Below, piece after piece: positions 1 through 9,481 of a stretch of DNA of 64,000 nucleotides. Position numbers and translations under genes: made by a program. Below the pieces are notes generated by a model that was given only the letters and a program-made list of their open reading frames with translations, was not told the origin of the DNA and searched no databases. Source of the DNA: Paracoccus aurantiacus (GTDB lineage Bacteria; Pseudomonadota; Alphaproteobacteria; Rhodobacterales; Rhodobacteraceae). The number at the start of each line of letters is the position of its first letter. Positions within the stretch are counted from its first letter, which is position 1. Where the stretch lies: NCBI RefSeq assembly GCF_007993065.1, contig NZ_VOPL01000004.1, positions 310,001 through 374,000 on the forward strand, read 5' to 3'.

Positions 1-1
1 G

Positions 2-514
2 CAGATGTCGGGGGACTGGCCTGCGCTGCAAAGCAGCCCGGAAATGTCGTTGATCGAAGATGCATTGCAGGCAGCGCGCGCGCGGATCGCGCTGTTTCGC
101 GTGGCGTTCGGATCGGCGGGCGGCAGTCAGCGCCTGCCGCAGGCAGAGTTCGCCGCGCTTGTCGCGGACGCTGCGAAAGCCGGGCGCATGCGCATCACGC
201 TTGATGCGCCGGGCGATCACGGGCGCGGCGCCGTCAAGCTGGTGATGCTGTCATTGATGTGCATGGAAACCGCGATGCCCTGGGGCGCGTCGGTCACGAT
301 AAGCCAAAGCGGGCGTGACTGGCTGATCCGCGCCGAGGCAGAACGGACGCGCCACAACCCCACACTATGGGCATGGCTTGGCACGCCCCGGTCGGGCAGT
401 GCGCAACCGTCGGCGTCAGAGGTCCATTTCCCGCTCCTCGGTCTCGCCGCGGCGGAAATGTCGCGCCCTATCCGTTGGTCACTGACCGAAGCCGGGGCCG
501 AGATCGCTTTCTGA
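2..514 (+). CDS. chpT: ChpT-like histidine phosphotransferase, C-terminal part
   Basis: The reading frame is open from the first bases of the window, so the gene starts upstream. About 170 residues are visible. They resemble the C-terminal pseudo-HATPase part of the alphaproteobacterial ChpT family, including the helix with 'ALQAARARIALFRVAFG' that follows the dimerisation helices. ChpT passes phosphate from the CckA hybrid kinase to CtrA and CpdR. The helix carrying the phospho-accepting histidine should lie outside the window, so activity cannot be judged here. An internal ATG at base 5 could be mistaken for the start, but family length (about 200 aa) argues for truncation by the window edge. 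The gene converges on proA, 23 bp away. Confidence 0.75.
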   Translation, partial: QMSGDWPALQSSPEMSLIEDALQAARARIALFRVAFGSAGGSQRLPQAEFAALVADAAKAGRMRITLDAPGDHGRGAVKLVMLSLMCMETAMPWGASVTISQSGRDWLIRAEAERTRHNPTLWAWLGTPRSGSAQPSASEVHFPLLGLAAAEMSRPIRWSLTEAGAEIAF

Positions 515-537
515 TCGCGGCCCCGCCTGAAGCCAGT

Positions 538-1806
538 TCAGTCGCGGGTGGTACCGTCGCCCGTGACGATATATTTAAAGCTGGTCAGCTGCTCTGCCCC
601 GACGGGTCCGCGCGCATGCATCTTGCCGGTGGCGATGCCGATTTCCGCGCCCATGCCGAATTCACCGCCATCGGCGAACTGGGTTGAGGCGTTGCGCATC
701 AGGATCGCGCTGTCCAACCGCTGGAAGAAGCGCGCAGCGGTGGCATCGTTCTCGGTCAGGATGGCCTCTGTATGGCCAGAGCCGTGTTCGCGGATATGGG
801 CAATCGCCCCGTCGACGCCATCGACCAGTCGCGCGGCGATGATCATGTCCAGAAATTCGTGGCCAAAATCCTCGGGGCGGGCAGGGGTGGTGCCGGCGAT
901 ATCGGCCAGTTCGCCCTCGGCCCGGACCTCGACACCTGCATCCAGCAGATCGCGGATCAGCACATCGCCATGCTTTGCAAGGAACGCGCGGTCGATCAGC
1001 AGGCATTCGGCGGAACCACAGACGCCTGTGCGCCGGGTCTTGGCGTTCAGCACGACGCGGCGCGCCTTTTCCAGATCGGCATCGGCATCGGCATAGACAT
1101 GGCAGATGCCTTCCAGATGCGCGAAGACCGGCACCCGTGCCTCGCGCTGCACCAGCCCCACCAGCCCCTTGCCGCCGCGCGGTATGATGACGTCGATCAG
1201 CCCCTGCGCGCGCAGCATTGCGGCCACGGCTTCGCGGTCGCGGGTGGGGACGATCTGGATTGCCGCCTCGGGCAGTTTTGCGGCCCGCAGCCCCTCGACC
1301 ATACAGTCATGCAGCGCGGCCGATGAGTGGATCGAATCGCTGCCGCCCCGCAGGATCACCGCATTGCCCGATTTCAGCGCCAGCGCACCTGCGTCCGCCG
1401 TGACATTCGGCCGGCTTTCATAGATCACGCCCAACACGCCAAGCGGGGTCGAAACGCGCTGGATATGCAACCCGGTCGGGCGATCCCACTCGGTCAGGAC
1501 GCGGCCCACAGGATCAGGCTGTTCGGCGATGGCGCGCAGGCTGTCGACGATCCCGCGCAACCGGTCCGGCGTCAGCGTCAGCCGGTCAATCATGGCATCC
1601 GACAACCCCTTGTCGCGGGCATAATCGAGATCTTTCGCATTCGCCGCGAGAATTTCCGCTTCGCGCTGCCTGACCGCGTCTGCTGACGCGATCAGGGCTG
1701 CATGCTTGCGTTCTGCGCTGGCAAAGGCCAGTTCCGCCGCAGCGCTTCGCGCATCGCGGCCCATCCGGGCAATCAGCGCGTCCGCAGTTTCCATTGCGCC
1801 GTCCAT
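538..1806 (-). CDS. proA: Glutamate-5-semialdehyde dehydrogenase (gamma-glutamyl phosphate reductase)
   Basis: This enzyme reduces gamma-glutamyl phosphate to glutamate-5-semialdehyde with NADPH, the second step of proline synthesis, in the cytoplasm. The 422-residue product matches the usual ProA length and has the family signatures '[17 protein letters not shown]' near the N terminus and '[15 protein letters not shown]' around the catalytic cysteine. The frame stays open upstream into pgk, but the ATG at 1806 is preceded by AAGGAGA at a good distance and begins the conserved part, so it was chosen. It lies 37 bp downstream of pgk on the same strand and is probably cotranscribed with it. The usual partner proB is not in the window. 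Confidence 0.95.
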   Translation of the reverse strand: MDGAMETADALIARMGRDARSAAAELAFASAERKHAALIASADAVRQREAEILAANAKDLDYARDKGLSDAMIDRLTLTPDRLRGIVDSLRAIAEQPDPVGRVLTEWDRPTGLHIQRVSTPLGVLGVIYESRPNVTADAGALALKSGNAVILRGGSDSIHSSAALHDCMVEGLRAAKLPEAAIQIVPTRDREAVAAMLRAQGLIDVIIPRGGKGLVGLVQREARVPVFAHLEGICHVYADADADLEKARRVVLNAKTRRTGVCGSAECLLIDRAFLAKHGDVLIRDLLDAGVEVRAEGELADIAGTTPARPEDFGHEFLDMIIAARLVDGVDGAIAHIREHGSGHTEAILTENDATAARFFQRLDSAILMRNASTQFADGGEFGMGAEIGIATGKMHARGPVGAEQLTSFKYIVTGDGTTRD

Positions 1807-1843
1807 CCTGTCTCCTTCCCCGGTCTTGCCGGGTGAAATGGGG

Positions 1844-3043
1844 TCACTGCCGTCCGTCGGCAAGTGCCGCGACGCCGGGCAGGTCCTTGCCTTCCATCCA
1901 TTCAAGGAAGGCACCCCCGGCTGTCGAGATAAAGGTGAAATCATCGGCCACACCGGCCTTGTTCAGTGCCGCGACCGTATCGCCGCCACCAGCGACAGAA
2001 ACGAGCGTCCCCTCGCGGGTCAGCTTCGCTGCCTCTTGCGCTGCGGCATTGGTGGCAGCGTCGAATGGCGGGATCTCGAAGGCACCGAGCGGGCCGTTCC
2101 AGATCAGCGTCTTGCTGGCATCGAAGACGCCACGGATCGCCTCGACCGTGTCCGGCCCGGCATCAAGGATCATCGCATCGGCAGGGCAGGCATCGGCGGC
2201 CACCACTTCAGATGCGGCCCCTTCCTTGAATTCGCGCGCGACCACGACATCGACGGGCAGATGGATCTTGCAGCCAGTCTCTTCGGCCTTGGCCATGATC
2301 TCGCGCGCCGTGTCGGCCATGTCGCGTTCGGCCAGCGACTTGCCCACCTCGATCCCCTTGGCGACAAGGAAGGTGTTGGCCATGCCGCCGCCGATGACCA
2401 GATGATCGACCTTCTCGATCAGGTTCGACAGCAGATCGAGCTTGGTCGAGACTTTTGCCCCGCCGACCACTGCGACCACCGGGCGCTCCGGCTCTCCCAA
2501 GGCAGCATTCAGCGCGTCGAGCTCCGCCTCCATCAGCTTGCCGGCTGCAGAGGGCAGCAGCCGCGCCAACCCCTCGGTCGAGGCATGGGCGCGGTGCGCG
2601 GCAGAAAAGGCGTCGTTGATATAGGCTTCGCCCAAGGCTGCGAGCGACGCGGCGAAGGTCGGGTCATTGCCTTCCTCGCCCGGATAGAAGCGGGTGTTTT
2701 CCAGCAGCAGGACATCGCCGGGCTGCATTGCGGCCACGGCCCGCTTGGCCGGGCCGCCAATGGCTTCGTCGGCGAATTCGACCTTCTGGCCCAATGCCGC
2801 TTCAAGCGCAGGCACAACCTGCTTCAGCGACATGCTGTCAACGCGCTTGCCCTTTGGGCGGTCGAAATGCGCCAGCAGGACTGGCTTGCCGCCGGCCTCC
2901 TGAATGGCCTTGATCGTCGGGACGATCTTTTCGATCCGGGTGGTATCGGTGACCTTGCCGTTTTCGGTCGGCACGTTCAGGTCGACGCGGGTCAGCACGG
3001 CCTTGCCGTCGAGATCCAGATCTTCGATGCGGTTGAATTTCAT
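1844..3043 (-). CDS. pgk: Phosphoglycerate kinase
   Basis: Phosphoglycerate kinase interconverts 1,3-bisphosphoglycerate plus ADP and 3-phosphoglycerate plus ATP in glycolysis and gluconeogenesis. The 399-residue product has the typical N-terminal '[10 protein letters not shown]' segment, the substrate loop '[10 protein letters not shown]', '[10 protein letters not shown]', and the C-terminal glycine-rich nucleotide loop '[12 protein letters not shown]'. A GGAGG ribosome site sits five bases before the ATG. It is the first gene of a likely pgk-proA transcript and is transcribed away from the cyclophilin pair. Codon use is like its neighbours and nothing is missing. Confidence 0.97.
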   Translation of the reverse strand: MKFNRIEDLDLDGKAVLTRVDLNVPTENGKVTDTTRIEKIVPTIKAIQEAGGKPVLLAHFDRPKGKRVDSMSLKQVVPALEAALGQKVEFADEAIGGPAKRAVAAMQPGDVLLLENTRFYPGEEGNDPTFAASLAALGEAYINDAFSAAHRAHASTEGLARLLPSAAGKLMEAELDALNAALGEPERPVVAVVGGAKVSTKLDLLSNLIEKVDHLVIGGGMANTFLVAKGIEVGKSLAERDMADTAREIMAKAEETGCKIHLPVDVVVAREFKEGAASEVVAADACPADAMILDAGPDTVEAIRGVFDASKTLIWNGPLGAFEIPPFDAATNAAAQEAAKLTREGTLVSVAGGGDTVAALNKAGVADDFTFISTAGGAFLEWMEGKDLPGVAALADGRQ

Positions 3044-3195
3044 GTCAGCCTCCGCAGCTATGTTTGACGGGGTTGTGGGCCATCCTCACAGGATCGTCAA
3101 TCCGTGTGACGGCGACCTCGTGACGGCTTCGTGCGTTGCAGCGCGTGGATGGACAGTTTAGCTGTATCTGCGACCGAATAAGAGAGGAGGCCCCC

Positions 3196-3702
3196 ATGGC
3201 CGACATCAAGGACCCTGAAAACACCATCATCATCGAACTGAAGGACGGCCCCGTCACCATCGAGCTTCTGCCCGACGTGGCCCCCAAGCATGTCGAGCGC
3301 ATGAAGGAACTGGCCCGCGCAGGTGCCTATGACAACGTCGCCTTCCATCGCGTGATCGACGGCTTCATGGCCCAGACCGGCGATGTCGAAAACGGCAATA
3401 TGGAAAAGGACTATAACGCGCGCCGTTGCGGCACGGGTGGTTCCGAGCTGCCGGACCTGCCGGCAGAATTTTCCAAGCTGCCCCATGATCGTGGCACGCT
3501 GGGTGCGGCACGTTCGCAGAACCCGAACAGCGCCAACAGCCAGTTTTTCATCAACTTCAAGGACAACCATTTCCTGAATGGCCAGTACACCGTTTACGGT
3601 CGCGTCATCGAAGGGATGGAGCATGTGGACAAGATCGCAAAGGGCGAGCCGCCGGTGAACCCCGACCGAATGATCTCGGTAAAGGTGGCCGCCGATGCTT
3701 AA
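3196..3702 (+). CDS. ppiB: Cytoplasmic cyclophilin-type peptidyl-prolyl isomerase
   Basis: The product is a 168-residue cyclophilin, which catalyses cis-trans isomerisation of proline peptide bonds. The catalytic block is intact: '[16 protein letters not shown]', '[20 protein letters not shown]' and 'LNGQYTVYGRVIEGM'. There is no signal peptide, so it should act in the cytoplasm. A TTG 60 bases upstream would extend the frame, but the ATG at 3196 follows an AGAGGAGG ribosome site and begins the conserved sequence. Its last eight bases overlap the start of the second cyclophilin gene, so the two are translationally coupled. Confidence 0.93.
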   Translation: MADIKDPENTIIIELKDGPVTIELLPDVAPKHVERMKELARAGAYDNVAFHRVIDGFMAQTGDVENGNMEKDYNARRCGTGGSELPDLPAEFSKLPHDRGTLGAARSQNPNSANSQFFINFKDNHFLNGQYTVYGRVIEGMEHVDKIAKGEPPVNPDRMISVKVAADA

Positions 3703-4288
3703 GGCGTTCCTGTTCCCCGCCTTGATCCTGGCCGCAGGTGCTGCGGCGGCAGAAGGCCTGCCGGGTGTGACAGACGGCCCCGGCCCGAACCTGCTGATCG
3801 AAGTCGCGGATGCCTCGGGTGCGCCGAAGGGCACGATCACGCTGGACCTTTATGCCGACAAGGCCCCGAACCATGTCGCCCGGCTGGTCGAACTGGCAAA
3901 ATCCGGCGCCTATGACGGTGTCGTGTTTCACCGCGTGATCGACGGCTTCATGGCGCAGACCGGCGATGTCCAGCACGGCAAGCAGGGCGGTGACACCGCC
4001 ATGGCCGGCATGGGCGGGTCGGAACTGCCCGACCTCGCTGCCGAATTCAGCGAGGTGTCCTTCCAGCAGGGCACCGTCGGCATGGCCCGTTCGCAGGACC
4101 CTAACAGCGCCAACAGCCAGTTCTTCATCGACCTCGCACCAGCGACCTTCCTTGACGGTCAGTATACGGTCGTCGGCCAGTTGGTCGATGGCTGGGACGT
4201 GCTGAACGCCGTAAAGAAGGGCGATGCCGCCGCCAATGGCTCGGTCGAGGCGCCGGACTATATGCTGAAAGTGACCGTGGCAGAGTGA
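3695..4288 (+). CDS. Secreted (periplasmic) cyclophilin-type peptidyl-prolyl isomerase
   Basis: This is a second cyclophilin, 197 residues, with the same catalytic signatures ('[17 protein letters not shown]', '[17 protein letters not shown]'). Unlike the gene before it, it starts with a clear signal peptide ('[19 protein letters not shown]') and so should fold proteins in the periplasm. The ATG overlaps the end of the first gene by eight bases. The pair looks like an old duplication giving one isomerase per compartment. A good intrinsic terminator follows at 4314-4343. Confidence 0.92.
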   Translation: MLKAFLFPALILAAGAAAAEGLPGVTDGPGPNLLIEVADASGAPKGTITLDLYADKAPNHVARLVELAKSGAYDGVVFHRVIDGFMAQTGDVQHGKQGGDTAMAGMGGSELPDLAAEFSEVSFQQGTVGMARSQDPNSANSQFFIDLAPATFLDGQYTVVGQLVDGWDVLNAVKKGDAAANGSVEAPDYMLKVTVAE

Positions 4289-4313
4289 TCCTTTCACCGC
4301 CTTCGGAGATAAC

Positions 4314-4343
4314 GGCCCTGCATGGAAACATGCGGGGCCTTTT
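4314..4343 (+). terminator. Intrinsic terminator after the cyclophilin pair
   Basis: An 11-bp stem (4314-4324 with 4329-4339, one G-T pair) is closed by a GAAA tetraloop and followed by TTTT. It sits 25 bp after the second cyclophilin stop codon and should end that transcript before the next gene. Confidence 0.8.
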
Positions 4344-4370
4344 CACGGGCTTACAGCAGGAAGATCGCGA

Positions 4371-4832
4371 ATGACCACGCTTTACATCGACGCCGATGCC
4401 TGCCCCGTGAAGGCCGAGGCCGAACGGGTGGCGACCCGTCTGCGTATCCCGATGGTGCTGGTCTGCAATGGCGGGTTGCGGCCGCCGCAGAACCCGCTCG
4501 TGTCGTTGGTGATCGTCAGCGAAGGCCCGGATGAGGCCGATAAATGGATCGCCGATCAGTGCGGGCCGGGCGATGTGGTCGTAACCGCTGACATCCCGCT
4601 GGCCGACCGCTGCCTGAAGGCCAGCGCGCAGGTGGTTGAACCGAATGGCGAGGTGTTGAGCCTCGCCAATATCGGCCCCCGTCTGGCGACCCGCGACCTG
4701 ATGCAGGATATTCGTTCCGCCAACCCGTTCCAGCAGGGCAGCGGCAAGGGTTTCGCGAAGGCCGACCGGGCGCGGTTTCTGCAGTCGCTGGATCGGGTGA
4801 TGGTGGCGGCGGCGCGGGTGGGGTGGGGGTAG
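4371..4832 (+). CDS. YaiI/YqxD family protein (UPF0178, DUF188)
   Basis: This 153-residue protein belongs to the YaiI/YqxD family, whose fold resembles NYN/PIN-type nucleases; the cellular role is not established. The family signatures are clear: '[18 protein letters not shown]' at the N terminus, '[16 protein letters not shown]' in the middle, and '[27 protein letters not shown]' at the C terminus. The conserved aspartates of the DADACP motif, which would bind metal in a nuclease-like site, are present. It stands alone after the cyclophilin terminator. Confidence 0.9.
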   Translation: MTTLYIDADACPVKAEAERVATRLRIPMVLVCNGGLRPPQNPLVSLVIVSEGPDEADKWIADQCGPGDVVVTADIPLADRCLKASAQVVEPNGEVLSLANIGPRLATRDLMQDIRSANPFQQGSGKGFAKADRARFLQSLDRVMVAAARVGWG

Positions 4833-4958
4833 CTTCGCATGGTTGTCGGCCGGCGGCTTCTTGTGTTCTATCAAACTTGGCATGAATGACCGCTCTGAGC
4901 CTAATTTGGCGATTACTGCGAGTCGCAGAAACGTCGGCATTCCGGAAAGACGGATCTC

Positions 4959-5507
4959 TCAGGTCTGACCTGCGTATTCTTTCGCCAGCACCCCCATGAT
5001 GAGGTCGTCGTGCCAAACATCGCCAACGCGAGCGCTCTCGCGTTCGCGGCCCTCTTCGATGAAGCCGCAGGCGCGATAGCACCGGATCGCCCGCTCATTG
5101 TATGAGAGCACCCGCAAGTCGACACGGTGTAGCTGTAGAGTTCCGAAGGCATGCGATAAGATCAGCTTGACCACCTCGCGACCCAGCCCTTTCCCGAGCT
5201 GCGCGAGGTCGTAGAGCCCGATCGCCAAGCGCGCGCGGCTGTCGTGGAGATCGAGCCCGTCCAGACGAGCCTCCCCTAATAGGCGGCGATCCACCTCGAC
5301 GGCCCAACAAAGCGGATGCGCAAGGTTCCGCTCCACCCATGACCGGGCATCGCATTCCTCATACGGGGGAAGGCCCCTCGGGTCGCCTCCGAAGCTGTGC
5401 ACGATCTCTGGTGACCGCCCGAGAGCCAGCCGTCCGGCAATATCCGAACTACGGAAGGGGCGCAGGCGGACGCGGGCGCCCAAAAGTTCTGGAATTTCTC
5501 GGGTCAT
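4959..5507 (-). CDS. GNAT family N-acetyltransferase (RimJ/RimL type)
   Basis: The 182-residue product has the GNAT fold: an N-terminal 'ARVRLRPFRSSDI' strand-helix, an acetyl-CoA loop around 'LAQLGKGLGREVVKLIL', and the typical C-terminal 'VLSYNERAIRCYRACGFIEEGRER'. RimJ/RimL-type enzymes acetylate protein N termini or small molecules; the substrate cannot be told from the sequence. Two in-frame ATGs are possible (5543 and 5507). Neither has a strong ribosome site; the second was taken because the family motif begins right after it. It lies alone, convergent with the YaiI gene. Confidence 0.8.
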   Translation of the reverse strand: MTREIPELLGARVRLRPFRSSDIAGRLALGRSPEIVHSFGGDPRGLPPYEECDARSWVERNLAHPLCWAVEVDRRLLGEARLDGLDLHDSRARLAIGLYDLAQLGKGLGREVVKLILSHAFGTLQLHRVDLRVLSYNERAIRCYRACGFIEEGRERESARVGDVWHDDLIMGVLAKEYAGQT

Positions 5508-5635
5508 CTCGGAATATTGGCATGCTCGCCACTGTCTGGCCATGCAGAAGAAAGCTGACCGTCTCGTATCGGCATCGAAGGTCCGCTTCGTCCCGCGAAG
5601 CGGCCGAGTGGTGATTATTGGATCTAATAAGAAAA

Positions 5636-5651
5636 GCCGGGTTTCTCCGGC
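5636..5651 (-). terminator. Possible weak terminator downstream of tyrS
   Basis: A 5-bp GC stem (5636-5640 with 5647-5651) followed on the minus strand by a TTTTCTTATT tract lies eight bases past the tyrS stop codon. The short stem makes the call tentative. Confidence 0.4.
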
Positions 5652-5658
5652 CCTTCAT

Positions 5659-6897
5659 TTACCCAACCCGCACCATCCGGTGCTTCTTTTTCCCGACCGA
5701 CACCTTCAGCCCGTCACCGATCATCCCGGCATCGACCTGCACCTGCGGATCGCTGACCGGATCGTTGTTCAGCCGCAACCCGCCCTCGGCGATCAGGCGC
5801 TTGGCCTCTTTGCCTGACGCGGTGATGCCGGTCTGGGACAGAAGCTGAATGACCGAGACGGGCAGGGCGTCCGCGCCGATCGTCACGATTTCCAGATCGC
5901 CGCCGGCGCCCCCCTGTTCAAAGACCTCGCGGGCGGTGGCTTCGGCGGACGCCGCCGCCTCTGCGCCGTGCAGCAGGGTTGTGACCTCGTTGGCCAGCCG
6001 GATCTTGCCTTCGTTGATCTCGGACCCCTGCAGCGCGCCCAGACGGTCGCATTCATCGACAGGAAGCTCGGTATACAGCTTCAGGAAGCGGCCGACATCG
6101 GCATCGGTGGTATTGCGCCAGAACTGCCAGAACTCGTAAGGCGACAGCATGTCGCCGTTCAGCCAGATCGCACCGCCTTGCGATTTGCCCATCTTGCGCC
6201 CGTCGCTGGTCGTCAGAAGCGGCGTGGTCAGGCCCCAGACCTCCTTGTCCAGCACCCGCCGCGTCAGATCGACACCGTTGACGATATTGCCCCACTGGTC
6301 GCTGCCACCCATCTGCAAGCGGCAGTCGTAGCGGCGGTACTGCTCCAGGAAGTCATAGGCCTGAAGGATCATATAGTTGAATTCCAGGAAGGACAGCGAC
6401 TGCTCGCGGTCCAGCCGGGATTTCACCGATTCAAACGACAGCATCCGGTTGACGCTGAAATGCCGCCCAATGTCGCGCAGGAAATCGAGATAGTTCAGCC
6501 CGTCCAGCCATTCGGCATTGTTCAGCATCATCGCCTTGCCGTCCCCGTAATCGAGGTAGCGGGCAAAGACCTGCTGCATCCCGTCGATATTCGACTGGAT
6601 CTGTTCGGGGCCAAGCAGGGGGCGTTCGTCGCTGCGGAAGGACGGATCGCCGACCTTGGTGGTGCCGCCGCCCATCAGCGTGATCGGGCGGTTGCCGGTC
6701 TTCTGGAACCAGCGCAGCAGCATGATGTTCAGCAGGTGGCCCACATGCAGCGACGCCGCCGTGGCGTCATAGCCGATATACGCCGTCACCGGCCCCTCGA
6801 TCAGCGCATCGTCAAGCGCGGTCAGATCGGTGGCGTCGGCCAGAAAGCCACGCTCGATGATCACGCGCAGGAAGTCGGATTTAGGGGTCAGTGCCAT
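5659..6897 (-). CDS. tyrS: Tyrosyl-tRNA synthetase
   Basis: The enzyme charges tRNA-Tyr with tyrosine. The 412-residue product shows the class I signatures: HIGH-like 'HVGH' near residue 51, KMSKS-like 'KMGKS' near residue 235, '[13 protein letters not shown]' and '[13 protein letters not shown]' in the tyrosine site, and a C-terminal S4 RNA-binding domain from about residue 345. An ATG nine bases upstream (6906) overlaps the AAAGGA ribosome site, so the ATG at 6897 is the better start. It is transcribed divergently from anmK with a gap of under 60 bp, as is common in Rhodobacteraceae. Confidence 0.96.
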   Translation of the reverse strand: MALTPKSDFLRVIIERGFLADATDLTALDDALIEGPVTAYIGYDATAASLHVGHLLNIMLLRWFQKTGNRPITLMGGGTTKVGDPSFRSDERPLLGPEQIQSNIDGMQQVFARYLDYGDGKAMMLNNAEWLDGLNYLDFLRDIGRHFSVNRMLSFESVKSRLDREQSLSFLEFNYMILQAYDFLEQYRRYDCRLQMGGSDQWGNIVNGVDLTRRVLDKEVWGLTTPLLTTSDGRKMGKSQGGAIWLNGDMLSPYEFWQFWRNTTDADVGRFLKLYTELPVDECDRLGALQGSEINEGKIRLANEVTTLLHGAEAAASAEATAREVFEQGGAGGDLEIVTIGADALPVSVIQLLSQTGITASGKEAKRLIAEGGLRLNNDPVSDPQVQVDAGMIGDGLKVSVGKKKHRMVRVG

Positions 6898-6953
6898 TGC
6901 TTTCATCCTTTCGATTGGCTGGATATATCGGGGCGATGACAGAAGGGAAAGCC

Positions 6954-8060
6954 ATGATGGGCGGGATGATCCGGGCGCTGGGGATGATGTCTGGCACCTC
7001 GCTGGACGGCGTGGATGCCGCGCTGATCGAAACCGACGGCGTCAGGATCGGCGGGTTCGGGCGGTCGGGCTATCGCGCCTATTGCGACAACGAATCGGCG
7101 GTGCTGCACGCGGCGCTGGGGCTTTGGCCGGGGGATGAAGGCGTCAGCGATGCGGCTGCGCTGTCGGTCGCGGCCCATGCAGCGCTGGCGGCGGACTTCC
7201 CCGAGGCCGCGCTGATCGGCTATCACGGCCAGACGCTGGCCCATGATCCGGGCGGTCGCGGGACGCATCAGGCGGGGTCGGGCGCGGAACTGGCGCAGCA
7301 GACTGGCCGCCGCGTGGTCTGGGATTTCCGGACCGAGGATGTGCGCCAAGGCGGGCAGGGCGCGCCGCTTGCGCCCTTCTTCCACTGGGCCTGCGCCGAT
7401 TGGGCCGTCCGCGAAGGCCGGATGACGGCAGAGCCGGTGGTGTTCCTGAACCTCGGCGGGGTTGGCAACCTGACATGGGTCGATCCGGCCGCAGAGGGAC
7501 CGGAAAGCGGATGTCTGGCCTTCGATACCGGCCCGGCCAATGCCCCGATCAACGATATGATGCGCTCGCGCGGACTGGGCGCGCGGGACGAGGGTGGCGA
7601 ACTCGCCGACGCAGGACGTGTCGATGCCGATATAATTGCCGAGTTTCTGCGCCACCCCTATTTCGCCCGGCCGGTCCCGAAATCGCTGGATCGCGATGCT
7701 TTTGACGGGCTTTCGAAAGCGGTGGGAAACCTGTCCGCGCCGGATGCGGCGGCGACCCTTGTCGGGGCGCTGGCGGCATCGGTGGCGACCGGGTTCGATC
7801 ACCTGCCACAGCCCCCCGCCAGCGTGCTGGTCTGTGGCGGCGGACGGCACAATCGGGCGATCATGTCCGCCCTTCGCGCCGCCCTGCCTTGTCCGGTCGA
7901 GCCGGTCGAGACCGTGGGGCTTGATGGCGACATGCTGGAGGCGCAGGCCTTCGGCTGGCTCGCGGTCAGGGTGTTGCGCGGTCTGCCGACCAGCGGACCT
8001 TCGACAACGGCCGCGCCCGCGCCGGTCTGCGGGGGACGTATCAGCACGCCACGCGAATAA
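6954..8060 (+). CDS. anmK: Anhydro-N-acetylmuramic acid kinase
   Basis: AnmK opens and phosphorylates 1,6-anhydro-N-acetylmuramic acid released by cell-wall turnover, feeding it back to metabolism. The 368-residue product has the ASKHA-type nucleotide loops: '[17 protein letters not shown]' at the N terminus, '[10 protein letters not shown]', '[13 protein letters not shown]' and the C-terminal 'VCGGGRHN'. An upstream ATG at 6936 is possible. The ATG at 6954 was chosen because GAAGGGA precedes it at the usual distance and the conserved sequence starts right after. A small hairpin (8061-8080) follows the stop codon. Confidence 0.93.
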   Translation: MMGGMIRALGMMSGTSLDGVDAALIETDGVRIGGFGRSGYRAYCDNESAVLHAALGLWPGDEGVSDAAALSVAAHAALAADFPEAALIGYHGQTLAHDPGGRGTHQAGSGAELAQQTGRRVVWDFRTEDVRQGGQGAPLAPFFHWACADWAVREGRMTAEPVVFLNLGGVGNLTWVDPAAEGPESGCLAFDTGPANAPINDMMRSRGLGARDEGGELADAGRVDADIIAEFLRHPYFARPVPKSLDRDAFDGLSKAVGNLSAPDAAATLVGALAASVATGFDHLPQPPASVLVCGGGRHNRAIMSALRAALPCPVEPVETVGLDGDMLEAQAFGWLAVRVLRGLPTSGPSTTAAPAPVCGGRISTPRE

Positions 8061-8085
8061 GAGTCGGAATTTTCCGATTCCTCGC

Positions 8086-8114
8086 TTGACGCCTCCGACC
8101 GGGCCGCGTAAATC
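8086..8114 (+). promoter_or_regulatory. Promoter of the tRNA-Asp pair
   Basis: TTGACG at 8086-8091 and TAAATC at 8109-8114 are separated by 17 bp, a near-consensus sigma-70 arrangement. The -10 ends 43 bp before the first tRNA-Asp. A hairpin just upstream (8061-8067 with 8074-8080) may separate it from anmK transcription. Confidence 0.6.
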
Positions 8115-8157
8115 CCCCGCTACCCCGGCGGGCGATCATGCCGGGGTTGGTGAGCAT

Positions 8158-8234
8158 GCGGTTGTAGCTCAGTTGGTTAGAGTACCGGCCTGTCACGCCG
8201 GGGGTCGCGGGTTCGAGCCCCGTCAACCGCGCCA
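8158..8234 (+). tRNA. tRNA-Asp (GTC), copy 1
   Basis: A 77-nt cloverleaf with acceptor stem GCGGTTG/CAACCGC, D-loop GCTCAGTTGGTTAGAG, anticodon loop CTGTCAC (GTC, aspartate), T-loop GGTTCGAGCCCC and encoded CCA end. It is identical to the copy that begins exactly 100 bp later. Confidence 0.97.
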
Positions 8235-8257
8235 CCACCATCGCCCGAAAATGATGC

Positions 8258-8334
8258 GCGGTTGTAGCTCAGTTGGTTAGAGTACCGGCCTGTCACGCCG
8301 GGGGTCGCGGGTTCGAGCCCCGTCAACCGCGCCA
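8258..8334 (+). tRNA. tRNA-Asp (GTC), copy 2
   Basis: This is base-for-base identical to the tRNA-Asp at 8158-8234, including the encoded CCA. Only a 23-bp spacer separates the two, so both are probably cut from one transcript. Confidence 0.97.
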
Positions 8335-8429
8335 TCGTTTGCCCTTGTTCCCAAACCTCATACCGCGCAGACCGCCGCGCCGCGCGTTTCATCGCTTGGC
8401 ACCCGTGCCAACGATCAGTTTATCGAGGT

Positions 8430-8463
8430 TGCCGCCGCTAACATCTGCTTGTTAGCGCAACCT
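8430..8463 (+). promoter_or_regulatory. Two LacI-type operator-like sites before the aldolase gene
   Basis: The 14-mers at 8430-8443 and 8450-8463 match a TGTTAGCGCTAACA-like palindrome at 10 and 11 of 14 positions. They carry perfect half-sites CGCTAACA and TGTTAGCG facing each other across 6 bp. LacI-family regulators of central carbon metabolism in alphaproteobacteria (CceR type) bind palindromes of this kind. The sites lie 64-97 bp before the aldolase start codon. The segment also forms an interrupted hairpin, so an RNA role is an alternative. Confidence 0.45.
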
Positions 8464-8526
8464 GTCATTGCTGGCCGCTATTCCTCTGCTAAGACGCGAC
8501 CAGATATTCAGTTCTCGGGGGATGCC

Positions 8527-9456
8527 ATGAAGGCCACGAATAACGTCAAGAAGATCCTTGCCAATTACGAAGGCGAAAATCCGGGCGTGAAGGGCAATCT
8601 GTGCCGCATGCTGATGGAAGGCAAGCTGGGCGGCACCGGCAAGATGATCATCCTGCCCGTCGATCAGGGGTTCGAACACGGGCCCGCGCGCAGCTTTGCG
8701 CCGAACGCGGCGGGCTATGATCCGCATTACCACTATAAGCTGGCGATTGACGCGGGCCTGAATGCCTATGCGGCGCCGCTGGGTATGCTGGAAGCGGGGG
8801 CCGATACCTTTGCCGGGCAGATCCCGACCATCCTGAAGATGAACTCGGCCAACAGCCTGATGTCGGACACCGCAGGCAAGAACCAGGCCGTCACCGCGCA
8901 GGTCGCGGATGCGCTGCGCATCGGTGCGTCGGCGATTGGGTTCACCATCTATCCGGGCAGCGACATGGCGCTGGATATGTTCGAAGAAATCTCGGAACTG
9001 CGCGCGGAAGCCGCGGCCGTCGGCATTCCGACGGTGATCTGGTCCTATCCGCGCGGCGAGGCGATCAGCAAAGATGGCGAAACCGCCATCGACATCGCCG
9101 CCTATGCCGCGCAGATCGCGGCACTGCTGGGCGCACATATCATCAAGATCAAGCTGTCCACCGACCATCTGGAAAACAAGGACGCCAAGAAGGTCTATGA
9201 GGCGCAGAAGATCGACGTCTCGACCCAAGCGAAGCGCGTGCAGCATTGCATGGATGCGGCATTTGGCGGTCGCCGGATCGTGGTGTTTTCGGGCGGCGCG
9301 GCGAAGGGTGCCGACGCGGTCTATGACGACGCGCGTGCCATCCGTGACGGCGGCGGCAACGGGTCCATCATCGGTCGCAACAGCTTCCAGCGCTCGCGCG
9401 AGGATGCGCTCACCATGCTGGGCAAGCTGGTCGATATCTACAAAGGCCGCGACTGA
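8527..9456 (+). CDS. fbaB: Class I fructose-bisphosphate aldolase (DhnA/FbaB type)
   Basis: The enzyme cleaves fructose 1,6-bisphosphate to two triose phosphates, or runs in reverse in gluconeogenesis, through a Schiff-base lysine. The 309-residue product resembles DhnA-type class I aldolases: 'MIILPVDQGFEHGPARSF' at the N terminus, 'GAHIIKIKLST' with the likely Schiff-base lysine, and phosphate-binding 'VVFSGGAAKG' plus 'GGGNGSIIGRNSFQR' at the C terminus. The ATG at 8527 follows GGGGG and begins the conserved region; upstream in-frame codons overlap the operator-like sites. Those sites suggest carbon-source control. Confidence 0.88.
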   Translation: MKATNNVKKILANYEGENPGVKGNLCRMLMEGKLGGTGKMIILPVDQGFEHGPARSFAPNAAGYDPHYHYKLAIDAGLNAYAAPLGMLEAGADTFAGQIPTILKMNSANSLMSDTAGKNQAVTAQVADALRIGASAIGFTIYPGSDMALDMFEEISELRAEAAAVGIPTVIWSYPRGEAISKDGETAIDIAAYAAQIAALLGAHIIKIKLSTDHLENKDAKKVYEAQKIDVSTQAKRVQHCMDAAFGGRRIVVFSGGAAKGADAVYDDARAIRDGGGNGSIIGRNSFQRSREDALTMLGKLVDIYKGRD

Positions 9457-9481
9457 TCACGGATCGCAGGGCGCATCGCCG

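Noticed and set aside
1706..3067. Long open frame opposite pgk on the plus strand
   Set aside because: It mirrors the pgk gene, has no ribosome site or known domain, and is explained by the GC-rich codon bias.
8041..8392. Minus-strand frames across the two tRNA-Asp genes with a repeated 'VARLTGLEPATPGVTG' segment
   Set aside because: The repeated peptide is only the antisense translation of the duplicated tRNA.
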